Positions 1 through 5,066 are shown, counted from the first letter of the stretch. The stretch: 8,168 nt of DNA from UBA3478 sp036782715 (GCA_036782715.1 DAIPYN010000046.1:1-8168), one strand, 5' to 3'. The notes: a model not told the origin generated them from the sequence alone. A program made the numbers and translations.

Positions 1-258
1 ATATAGAGGTAACCTCCCTATACTAAAGTTGTTCCAGATTGGTGGGTCGCTTTAGGCGACCCAAATGGAACAAGACCGTAGGATCTTACTTTTAAACCAC
101 TATTGTAAACCAACCGAGTACGATATTTATCCAGCCCTTTAAGGGGCTGGTAATACCTCAAGTTGGTGTACGAGTATCTAACACAGTAGCATCATCTTTG
201 CCTCGGTTGAAGCTAGCTATTGGCGCCCTTAAAGGGGCGCCTCTTATACACTCTCAAG

Positions 259-358
259 TCAACCTTGCAAACCTGATAGTTTATGGCACCCCCTAACAGC
301 TTTACAAAGATTAGATGCTGGATAGGTTGAATCTTATGGGGTGCCGCACAAAAGCTGT
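259..358 (+). other. Double-pseudoknot domain inside the structured RNA
   Basis: Stem 285-292/338-345 (GGCACCCC with GGGGTGCC) closes a 45-nt loop. Inside the loop, 296-303 (ACAGCTTT) is perfectly complementary to 351-358 (AAAGCTGT), which lies outside the stem, so the two helices cross. The loop also holds a 6-bp hairpin, 307-312/330-335. Its 17-nt apical loop carries AGGTTG (324-329), complementary to CAACCT at 260-265, upstream of the closing stem, which gives a second crossing helix. Two crossing helices of this quality within 100 nt are hard to explain as chance and point to a compact folded RNA core. The pairings are read by eye; no folding energy was computed. Confidence 0.55.
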
Positions 359-423
359 AAAAGAGTCATAAGGCAATTTCTACACAGACTTAGGGTACCT
401 GAACCAACTACCTAACGCTTGTG

Positions 424-498
424 ACAGAAGTATAGAGACTTGAAAAGATTCTCGGATTTATAAGGATAACCGAGAAGAGGTTCTTCTGTTTTGGTTTT
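424..498 (+). terminator. Nested hairpin with U-rich tail, possible RNA 3' end
   Basis: Outer stem 424-430/483-489 (ACAGAAG with CTTCTGT) encloses inner stem 449-455/470-476 (TTCTCGG with CCGAGAA, 14-nt loop). A T-rich run, TTTTGGTTTT, follows at 489-498. This could end the structured RNA, but the tail is interrupted by GG and the stem is not GC-rich, so it is at best a weak intrinsic terminator. The segment AACAGAA at 525-531 could instead pair with 484-490, opening the outer stem, or with 542-547. Confidence 0.3.
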
Positions 499-691
499 AG
501 GGGCCATATCAGGAAGAAGTTTTCAACAGAAAGTGATGAAATCTGTTATCCAGTAAATGCATTAATGTGTATTCTTAATAGTTAGATAACGCAGTTTGTG
601 TGTTTGTTGTATTTTTAGGGTGCAAATCGCATAAAACTTAATCAATTATAACATTGTTACACTACCTATTAGTTAAACTCTGTGACCTAGT
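499..691. other. Non-coding spacer
   Basis: I see no ORF of useful length and no RNA gene here. The only structure is the 6-bp hairpin 525-530/542-547. TATTTTTA at 610-617 resembles a Bacteroidota -7 box but lacks the final G and has no -33 element at the right distance, so no promoter is called for the small ORF that follows. Confidence 0.4.
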
Positions 692-796
692 ATGATTAGA
701 AATATTTTACTCTTACTAATGCTTCTTGTCATACTTACATCTTGCACAGAAGGTGAGTGTGAAGACCCTGTTACAGGTGAAGTATATGCTTGCTGA
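692..796 (+). CDS. Tiny putative lipoprotein (34 aa)
   Basis: This is a 34-residue ORF with a textbook lipoprotein signal: M-I-R-N start, a hydrophobic run at residues 5-15, then lipobox L15-T-S-C18. Signal peptidase II would leave a 17-residue lipid-anchored peptide starting at Cys18, acidic (four Glu, one Asp) and with two more cysteines, Cys23 and Cys34 (the last residue), that could form a disulfide. The mature part contains DPVTGE. No clear Shine-Dalgarno sequence is visible, which is common in this phylum. It lies between the structured RNA and the next small ORF, 26 bp before the latter's ATG. The function is unknown. Tiny lipoproteins include envelope-stress and lysis or immunity peptides, but nothing here selects one. 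The ORF is so short that a chance reading frame cannot be excluded; the intact lipobox immediately after the hydrophobic core is the main support. Confidence 0.5.
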   Translation: MIRNILLLLMLLVILTSCTEGECEDPVTGEVYAC

Positions 797-822
797 TTGA
801 ACTAATCTCAAATAAACCACTT

Positions 823-933
823 ATGAGATGGTGGAAGTGGGTTCTAATCATAATCTTATCACCTGTGTTGGCTATCCTTCTTGGGTGGCTACTTGTTCTG
901 ATAGTAGGGTGGATAATGGGAGTATTCAACTGA
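823..933 (+). CDS. Tiny tryptophan-rich single-span membrane peptide (36 aa)
   Basis: This is a 36-residue ORF starting M-R-W-W-K-W, followed by one hydrophobic span at about residues 7-31 rich in Ile, Leu, Val and Trp, and ending G-V-F-N. It has five tryptophans (3, 4, 6, 22, 30). The only charges, Arg2 and Lys5, precede the span, predicting a cytoplasmic N-terminus. The frame stays open upstream to a possible TTG start at 790, overlapping the end of the lipoprotein ORF; the ATG at 823 is preferred and is preceded by an A-rich stretch. Tight linkage with the lipoprotein suggests they belong together. Size and composition resemble holin-like peptides or type I toxins, but this is only a resemblance and no family is recognised. 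Confidence 0.42.
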   Translation: MRWWKWVLIIILSPVLAILLGWLLVLIVGWIMGVFN

Positions 934-1033
934 TAGACCTACTATAACGAGTAAGCGAATGATATACGCTCAGAACTGGTTGATTTTAGCTGACTGGATA
1001 ACTTTTCAGTCGGACAATTCATATCACGTAAAA

Positions 1034-1052
1034 TGTGTCAATAGTGTGTCAA
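1034..1052. repeat. Tandem 8-bp direct repeat TGTGTCAA, 11-bp period
   Basis: TGTGTCAA occurs at 1034-1041 and again at 1045-1052, separated by TAG, so the copies lie on the same face of the helix. Such spacing suits a protein-binding site, for example a regulator or the arm sites of a tyrosine recombinase. No partner protein is present in the window, so the role is open. Confidence 0.4.
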
Positions 1053-1146
1053 AAATCGTTAGAAAGGACGGTTTAGGACTCTAGTATATTTTATTTCTAT
1101 TTACTTTTAGAGAGTCAAGGTGAACCGGAATTTAGGTTGCGCAGCT

Positions 1147-1173
1147 GATTACAGAATTGGGGTAATCCCAATT
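1147..1173. repeat. Two overlapping, mutually exclusive inverted repeats
   Basis: AATTGGG (1155-1161) is complementary to CCCAATT (1167-1173) with a 5-nt loop, while GATTAC (1147-1152) is complementary to GTAATC (1162-1167). The two hairpins share bases and cannot form together; the absence of a linker between them makes a stable pseudoknot unlikely. The site could be a protein-binding palindrome or a DNA recombination site near the tRNA. It has no T-tract and is not a terminator. Confidence 0.4.
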
Positions 1174-1190
1174 ATGGAAAGGGCTCAAAC

Positions 1191-1221
1191 AAAAAAGGGC
1201 CCAACTAAGTTAGTTGAGCCC
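1191..1221 (-). terminator. Rho-independent terminator of tRNA-Arg
   Basis: Read on the - strand, 1221-1197 forms a stem of about 11 bp with a 3-nt loop. It starts GGGC, contains one U-G wobble, and is followed directly by six U (1196-1191). On the + strand the wobble becomes a C-A mismatch and no U-run follows, so the terminator works only for leftward transcription. It lies 26 bp past the tRNA 3' end and makes the tRNA a single-gene unit. Confidence 0.85.
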
Positions 1222-1246
1222 AATAGCAAATCTGATGATTCTTAAG

Positions 1247-1320
1247 TGACCTCGGCAGGATTCAAACCTGCAACCTTCTGAGCCGTAATCAGATGCGCTA
1301 TTCAGTTGCGCCACGAGGCC
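1247..1320 (-). tRNA. tRNA-Arg (anticodon ACG)
   Basis: On the - strand, 74 nt fold into a full cloverleaf: acceptor stem GGCCTCG/CGAGGTC (with a G2-U71 wobble), D stem GCGC/GCGC, anticodon stem TCTGA/TCAGA with loop TTACGGC, a 5-nt variable loop, T stem GCAGG/CCTGC with loop TTTGAAT, and discriminator A73. The anticodon ACG decodes CGU, CGC and CGA after A34 is deaminated to inosine by TadA. CCA is not encoded and must be added. The usual tertiary contacts U8-A14 and A15-U48 are available. The near-universal G19-C56 pair is replaced by A19 and U56, which can still pair. It has its own promoter and terminator. Confidence 0.95.
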
Positions 1321-1332
1321 GATTATGGGGTG

Positions 1333-1363
1333 CAAATATAGCCGATATTATCAAATTGCCAAA
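1333..1363 (-). promoter_or_regulatory. Promoter of tRNA-Arg
   Basis: On the - strand, TTTG (1363-1360) is followed after exactly 19 nt by TATATTTG (1340-1333), a perfect Bacteroidota housekeeping promoter (TTTG-N19-TAnnTTTG). The -7 box ends 12 bp before the tRNA 5' end, allowing a very short 5' leader. This is the best promoter in the window and supports the phylum assignment. The rest of the spacer to the antiporter gene shows nothing notable. Confidence 0.8.
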
Positions 1364-1603
1364 GGCTTTATCCATTTTCGATAGATTGTTTTGATTGATA
1401 TAGTTACCGCTTAATCAATAGCTCTTGTAGTTACATAGTATCTGTAGGCGATGAGTAACTTCTGCGTATTTGTGGCTTTGGCTAAATCTACTTTTCTCCT
1501 GCTGAGAGCGGGTAGAAGCGATCGGTTTAGCTTAGCGAGTGTTCGAAAAAAAATCTTTTTCATGTCCGTGGTTCTATGCCGTTTAAGATAAGGCGAAGAA
1601 AAC

Positions 1604-1611
1604 TATCTTTG
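1604..1611 (+). promoter_or_regulatory. -7 box of the antiporter gene, suggesting a leaderless mRNA
   Basis: TATCTTTG fits TAnnTTTG. A weak -33 candidate, TTTA, lies at 1582-1585 with an 18-nt spacer. The box ends only 4 bp before the ATG at 1616, so transcription would begin at or next to the start codon. Confidence 0.5.
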
Positions 1612-1615
1612 AGGC

Positions 1616-2557
1616 ATGACGCAAATTCTTTTGTTGCTAGGAGGGTTGGCCCTTCTAATTTTTGGAGGCAACGCCCTACTTAAATCTTCGGTTTCAATAT
1701 CCCTTAAGTTATCTATTCCTAAAATTATTGTTGGGATGACGGTAGTTTCTTTTGCTACCTCTTTACCTGAATTAGTAGTTAGTTTAAATGCAGCGCTTGC
1801 GGGTAATCCTGATTTAGCATTAGGTAATGTGGTTGGCTCTAATGCGGCTAATATTGGTTTAGTACTCGGGGTTACACTTTTATTTGGTTCGATAGAGGTT
1901 ACCTCCTCGTTCTACAAAATTGATTGGCCGGCATTGATGATTGCTTCATTACTACTTTTGGGCTTTCTGTATTTTGATGGAGTACTCTCTCGTTTAGAAG
2001 GTGGAGTTTTGGTTTTTGTAATGATTGCCTTTTTGTGGTGGCTTCTCAAAATGCAATCAGGCCCTGCTGTTGTTGATGAGCTGCCAAGTGATGACGAGTT
2101 ATTGTCAATACCTATGACATTTGGCTATCTCGTTGCTGGAGGAGTGGGTCTTTGGTTGGGGTCAGAATGGCTCGTAGAGGGTGCTGTAAGTATTGCAGAA
2201 GATATAGGGGTAAGTGACCGTGTAATTGGAATTACGGTAGTTTCGATCGGTACTAGTATTCCAGAGCTAGCGGCCTCCATCATTGCAGTAATTAAAAAGG
2301 AGAAAGCCATTTCACTAGGCAACTTAATTGGATCGAACATCTTCAATATTATGTCGGTATTGGGAATTACTGCGATAGTAAGCCCAATTACCTTAAAAGA
2401 TCAAGGGTTTATTACCAACGATTTATTTTTCATGACCTTCATCGCCTTTGCGCTTTTTCCTCTAGTATTTGCACCGAGTAGAATGAAATTGAGTTGGAAA
2501 GAAGGATTGGTACTTCTTTCAATCTATGGAGCTTTCGTGTACAAGGTGATTCTTTAA
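1616..2557 (+). CDS. Calcium/sodium antiporter, YrbG family
   Basis: This is an inner-membrane cation exchanger of the CaCA superfamily, expected to expel Ca2+ in exchange for Na+ (or H+). At 313 residues it has the usual length. It shows the two inverted alpha repeats that define the family: the first at about 40-85, with GMTVVSFATSLPE (Glu52) and GNVVGSN (70-76); the second at about 205-250, with GITVVSIGTSIPE (Glu217) and GNLIGSN (235-241). The two glutamates and the GSN asparagines form the ion-binding centre in structures of the family. About ten membrane spans are visible, with an acidic central loop near 153-163 (DELPSDDELL) that may be regulatory. The ATG is chosen because the first span follows it at once; GAGG ends only 1 nt before it, too close to act as a normal ribosome-binding site. 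It is a single gene converging on glnA. True ion specificity cannot be read from the sequence. Confidence 0.93.
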   Translation: MTQILLLLGGLALLIFGGNALLKSSVSISLKLSIPKIIVGMTVVSFATSLPELVVSLNAALAGNPDLALGNVVGSNAANIGLVLGVTLLFGSIEVTSSFYKIDWPALMIASLLLLGFLYFDGVLSRLEGGVLVFVMIAFLWWLLKMQSGPAVVDELPSDDELLSIPMTFGYLVAGGVGLWLGSEWLVEGAVSIAEDIGVSDRVIGITVVSIGTSIPELAASIIAVIKKEKAISLGNLIGSNIFNIMSVLGITAIVSPITLKDQGFITNDLFFMTFIAFALFPLVFAPSRMKLSWKEGLVLLSIYGAFVYKVIL

Positions 2558-2574
2558 ATGAAAAATCAAGAGAT

Positions 2575-2607
2575 AAAAAAAGGCCACCCATTGGGTGGCC
2601 TTTGTAT
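2575..2607. terminator. Bidirectional terminator between antiporter and glnA
   Basis: GGCCACCC (2582-2589) pairs with GGGTGGCC (2593-2600) around a 3-nt loop (ATT), extended by A-T pairs on both sides. In the leftward direction seven U follow, a strong intrinsic terminator for glnA. In the rightward direction the tail is TTTGTATTTG, weaker but usable for the antiporter mRNA, whose stop codon is 24 bp away. Confidence 0.9.
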
Positions 2608-2624
2608 TTGTTTTAAACTGAGGC

Positions 2625-3635
2625 TTAGACACCTGCAGACTTAACGGTTTTAATGATGATTCCTGCTACTTCATATGGGTTAGCATTCGACGCTGGGCGA
2701 CGATCTTCTAACCATCCTTTCCAACCGTTTTCAACAGTTGCAATTGGAATACGGATCGAAGCTCCACGGTCAGAAACTCCATAAGAGAACTCATCGATAG
2801 ATTGAGTTTCGTGAAGTCCTGTAAGACGTTGGTTGTTGTATGCACCGTATACATTAATGTGATCCTTAGCTACTGGACGGAAAGCCTCACAAATTTTCTC
2901 GTAAGTTTCGCGGTTACCAGCGGTTCTAAGTGCTGTATTTGAGAAGTTAGCGTGCATACCAGAACCGTTCCAGTCACCTTTAACCGGTTTAGGGTGAAGT
3001 TCAATGTAGTATCCGTACTTCTCTGTAATTCTATTTAATAAGTAACGAGCTACCCAAATTTGATCACCAGCTTCTTTAGCTCCTTTAGCGAAAATTTGGA
3101 ATTCCCATTGACCTGGTGCTACCTCTTGGTTAATACCTTCTACGTTAAGACCCGCTTCTAAACAAATATCAAGATGCTCTTCAACGAAGTCACGACCCCA
3201 AGTGTAACGACCACCTACTGAACAGTAGTATTGACCTTGAGGACCAGGGAAACCTCCTCTTGGGAAACCAAGTGGTAAGTCTGTTTCTGTATCCATTAAG
3301 AAATATTCTTGTTCGAAACCGAACCAGAAGTCGTTATCATCGTCATCAATTGTTGCTCTGTGGTTTGACTCGTGAGCCGTACCGTCTGAGTTAAGAACCT
3401 CGCACATTACTAAGAATCCGTTCAAACGATCCGGATCTGGGTAAATATTAACTGGCTTAAGAAGACAATCAGAAGATCCACCTTCTGCTTGTAGGGTTGA
3501 GCTACCGTCAAAAGACCAGACTGGACAGCTTTCTAATTTACCATCGAAGTTTGAAACCACTTTTGTTTTACTTCTCAGTTCTTGTGTTGGAGTATAACCG
3601 TCAAGCCAGATATACTCAAGTTTAGCTTTGTTCAT
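2625..3635 (-). CDS. glnA: Glutamine synthetase, type II (GSII)
   Basis: This cytoplasmic enzyme makes glutamine from glutamate, ammonia and ATP, the main entry of ammonium into metabolism. At 336 residues it matches the short eukaryote-like GSII class, not bacterial GSI (about 470) or GSIII (about 720). An N-terminal beta-grasp domain (about 1-90, with FDGSST 42-47 and DPDR 67-70) precedes the catalytic domain. Visible motifs are FGFEQE (105-110, metal-binding Glu108 and Glu110), APGQWEFQ (173-180), NGSGMHANFS (223-232, His228 in the ammonia and metal site), LTGLHET (271-277), GVSDRGASIRIP (286-297, ATP and phosphate binding) and EDRRPASNANPY (310-321). The GSI adenylylation site is absent, as normal for GSII. 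The start M-N-K-A-K-L-E-Y matches the family. It is divergent from purM and ends at a strong terminator. Control is probably transcriptional, but no NtrC-type site is recognisable. Confidence 0.96.
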   Translation of the reverse strand: MNKAKLEYIWLDGYTPTQELRSKTKVVSNFDGKLESCPVWSFDGSSTLQAEGGSSDCLLKPVNIYPDPDRLNGFLVMCEVLNSDGTAHESNHRATIDDDDNDFWFGFEQEYFLMDTETDLPLGFPRGGFPGPQGQYYCSVGGRYTWGRDFVEEHLDICLEAGLNVEGINQEVAPGQWEFQIFAKGAKEAGDQIWVARYLLNRITEKYGYYIELHPKPVKGDWNGSGMHANFSNTALRTAGNRETYEKICEAFRPVAKDHINVYGAYNNQRLTGLHETQSIDEFSYGVSDRGASIRIPIATVENGWKGWLEDRRPASNANPYEVAGIIIKTVKSAGV

Positions 3636-3636
3636 G

Positions 3637-3684
3637 ATGTAATTGAATCGGATTTAGTTCGTAAAGGTTCAAATGTAATTGAAT
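3637..3684. repeat. 12-bp direct repeat in the glnA leader and promoter
   Basis: ATGTAATTGAAT occurs at 3637-3648, one base from the glnA start codon, and again at 3673-3684, overlapping the glnA -7 box; the copies start 36 bp apart. A chance 12-bp repeat so close together is unlikely. It may be a regulator-binding pair or a small duplication of promoter sequence; the inner copy has lost the TTTG part. Confidence 0.45.
3670..3677 (-). promoter_or_regulatory. -7 box of the glnA promoter
   Basis: On the - strand this reads TACATTTG, a perfect TAnnTTTG match, 34 bp from the glnA ATG. No good TTTG is found about 19 nt upstream, so the promoter may be weak or activator-dependent, which would fit a nitrogen-regulated gene, though that is inference. 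Confidence 0.5.
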
Positions 3685-3805
3685 TCTTGTGGGATTCTGT
3701 TTCTTAACCTTATAGATATCAAATAATTATAAACTTGTTAAAAAACTGCAGCCATTTTGTGTAAATGTGCATTTAAGCGGGGCTCTATTTGTTAAACATT
3801 AGTTC

Positions 3806-3813
3806 TATTTTTG
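3806..3813 (+). promoter_or_regulatory. -7 box of the purM promoter
   Basis: TATTTTTG fits TAnnTTTG and ends 16 bp before the purM ATG, predicting a leader of about 10 nt. The nearest TTTG (3788-3791) is only 14 nt upstream, shorter than usual. No PurR-like palindrome or riboswitch fold is visible in the 194-bp gap between glnA and purM. Confidence 0.45.
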
Positions 3814-3829
3814 CTTCAAATACCTATTC

Positions 3830-5011
3830 ATGAGTTCGAATTCTTCAAAACGATACGATCAGCGAGGAGTTTCTGCTACCAAAGACGAAGTTCATAAAGC
3901 GATTCAAAACATAGATAAAGGATTGTTTCCCAAGGCCTTTTGTAAAATTGTCCCTGATTATCTAACAGGGAGTGAGGATCATTGCATTGTGATGCATGCG
4001 GATGGCGCTGGAACAAAATCTTCACTCGCTTATGCTTATTGGAAAGAAACCGGGGATTTGTCGGTTTGGAAAGGGATCGCTCAGGATGCTCTAGTAATGA
4101 ATTTGGATGATTTGATTTGTGTAGGTGCTACAGAATCGATTTTGCTGTCTTCTACGATCGGTCGAAACAAAAATTTAATCCCAGGTGAAGTGATCGGCGC
4201 GATTATCAATGGAACTGAAGAGTTGGTGCGTCAATTAAGCGATTTCGGAGTTCAGATTCATACCACTGGAGGTGAAACGGCTGATGTAGGTGATTTAGTT
4301 AGAACGCTAATTGTTGATTCTACCGTAACTGCTCGAATGCGAAAAGATGAGGTCATCGATAACGCAAATATTAAACCTGGTAATGTAATTGTAGGTTTTG
4401 AATCGTATGGGCAGGCTACCTATGAAGATACATACAACGGAGGTATGGGAAGTAATGGATTGACTTCTGCTAGGCACGATGTGTTCTCTAAGTCAATTGC
4501 TGAAAAATACCCTGAAACTTATGACCCATCTGTACCGAGCGACTTGGTTTATAGCGGAAGTGTTGGTCTTACTGATGCGGTAACGGATAGCCCTCTAGAC
4601 GCAGGTAAATTAGTACTGTCTCCTACAAGAACCTATGCGCCACTAATGAGGAAAATTTTCGAAACCATTGATCGTAATAAAATTGATGGGCTTGTTCATT
4701 GTAGTGGTGGAGCGCAAACTAAAGTGTTGCATTTTGTCGATGAAGTTCATGTGGTCAAGGATAATCTTTTTGAAATTCCGCCGCTATTCGAATTGATTCA
4801 GAAAGAATCAAATACGGATTGGAAAGAGATGTATCAAGTATTTAATTCGGGTCATCGTCTTGAAGCCTACACGGACGAGAAAACCGCCGAGGAAATAATT
4901 CGTATATCGGAGAGCTTTAACATCCGAGCTAAAGTAATCGGAAGGGTAGAGGCTTCTGCCCAAAAGAAGTTAACTATAAGAAGTGAGTTTGGGCAGTTTG
5001 AATACGCCTAA
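3830..5011 (+). CDS. purM: Phosphoribosylformylglycinamidine cyclo-ligase (AIR synthase)
   Basis: PurM closes the imidazole ring of purines: formylglycinamidine ribotide + ATP gives aminoimidazole ribotide (AIR). The N-terminal ATP-binding AIRS domain (about 45-175) shows HADGAGTKSS (56-65, the PurM DGxGTK loop), NLDDLICVGATE (91-102), NKNLIPGE (113-120) and GGETADVGDLVRT (147-159). The C-terminal domain (about 180-390) has GGMGSNGLTSARH, the LSPTRTYAP substrate loop, HCSGGAQTKVLHF and MYQVFNSGH. At 393 residues it is longer than the E. coli enzyme (about 345) and its N-terminus carries RGVSATKDE in place of the common DAGVDI; I recall this long form as typical of Bacteroidota. The start gives the M-S-S-N-S beginning usual in that group. 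It heads the run purM-prfA-pyrF-hydrolase, with a 55-bp gap to prfA that holds another promoter-like site. Confidence 0.93.
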   Translation: MSSNSSKRYDQRGVSATKDEVHKAIQNIDKGLFPKAFCKIVPDYLTGSEDHCIVMHADGAGTKSSLAYAYWKETGDLSVWKGIAQDALVMNLDDLICVGATESILLSSTIGRNKNLIPGEVIGAIINGTEELVRQLSDFGVQIHTTGGETADVGDLVRTLIVDSTVTARMRKDEVIDNANIKPGNVIVGFESYGQATYEDTYNGGMGSNGLTSARHDVFSKSIAEKYPETYDPSVPSDLVYSGSVGLTDAVTDSPLDAGKLVLSPTRTYAPLMRKIFETIDRNKIDGLVHCSGGAQTKVLHFVDEVHVVKDNLFEIPPLFELIQKESNTDWKEMYQVFNSGHRLEAYTDEKTAEEIIRISESFNIRAKVIGRVEASAQKKLTIRSEFGQFEYA

Positions 5012-5027
5012 ACCTTAAATTCTATCT

Positions 5028-5050
5028 ACTCAAATGGCCTATATTTGAGT
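5028..5050 (+). promoter_or_regulatory. prfA promoter -7 box inside a perfect 8-bp dyad
   Basis: TATATTTG at 5040-5047 is a perfect TAnnTTTG box, 19 bp before the prfA ATG. It is embedded in an inverted repeat: ACTCAAAT (5028-5035) and ATTTGAGT (5043-5050) around a 7-nt centre. The dyad could be an operator covering the promoter. A weak terminator for purM is less likely, as no T-run follows. No good -33 element is seen, so prfA-pyrF may also depend on read-through from purM. Confidence 0.45.
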
Positions 5051-5066
5051 CTTGCAAAGCGCACCT

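Larger units (their letters stand above)
1..498 (+). ncRNA. Large structured RNA candidate, 5' end outside window
   Basis: No ORF runs through this stretch, but it is unusually rich in perfect stems. Seen directly: 29-36/66-73 (8 bp) enclosing 43-50/56-63 (8 bp, loop TTTAG); 111-118/202-209 (8 bp) enclosing 122-127/173-178 (6 bp, one U-G), which encloses 131-138/143-150 (8 bp, loop TTAA); 222-229/234-241 (8 bp, loop TAAA); 285-292/338-345 (8 bp); 307-312/330-335 (6 bp); the crossing pairings 296-303/351-358 (8 bp) and 260-265/324-329 (6 bp); and 424-430/483-489 enclosing 449-455/470-476. A weaker hairpin lies at 2-22. Wobble pairs in three stems (138-143, 229-234, 126-174) are U-G on the + strand and would be A-C on the other, which favours + strand transcription. 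By rough estimate, fewer than one 8-bp stem of this spacing is expected by chance. I find no tRNA-like ends (tmRNA) and no RNase P core motifs. The class is unknown, the 5' end is missing and the 3' limit near 498 is inferred. Confidence 0.6.
934..1190. other. Non-coding, repeat-bearing stretch before the tRNA
   Basis: No convincing gene is seen. The stretch holds a 7-bp hairpin around 990-1013 (CTGACTG with CAGTCGG), the direct repeat at 1034-1052, an AT-rich block near 1085-1110 flanked by GACTCT and AGAGTC, and the overlapping palindromes at 1147-1173. An ORF of 41 codons at 959-1084 has no supporting features. The position, just beyond the 3' end of a tRNA gene, is where integrative elements attach, but no copy of the tRNA 3' end is found in the window. 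Confidence 0.4.

Noticed and set aside
285..345. Integron attC site or IS200/IS605 hairpin end
   Set aside because: CCTAAC and TTAGATG-like strings occur, but without the paired core sites of attC; no integrase or TnpA/TnpB gene is present.
1..498. tmRNA, RNase P RNA, group I or group II intron
   Set aside because: No tRNA-like ends or tag reading frame, no conserved RNase P core, no intron core or domain V, on either strand.
545..1002. 10-bp inverted repeat GTTATCCAGT / ACTGGATAAC (545-554 and 993-1002)
   Set aside because: At this distance 10-bp matches are expected by chance in a window of this size; no flanking support.
959..1084. 41-codon + strand ORF
   Set aside because: No ribosome-binding site, domain, signal or membrane pattern; compatible with chance in AT-rich DNA.
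618..1337. 10-bp direct repeat GGGTGCAAAT (618-627 and 1328-1337)
   Set aside because: Chance-level length; only the second copy forms part of a real promoter, the first lacks the TA of a -7 box.
2125..2346. 73-codon - strand ORF inside the antiporter gene
   Set aside because: Antisense shadow of a clearly coding, well-conserved + strand gene.
5052..5066. TTG start adding five residues to RF1
   Set aside because: The ATG at 5067 gives the usual N-terminus and length; the TTG sits just after the -7 box.
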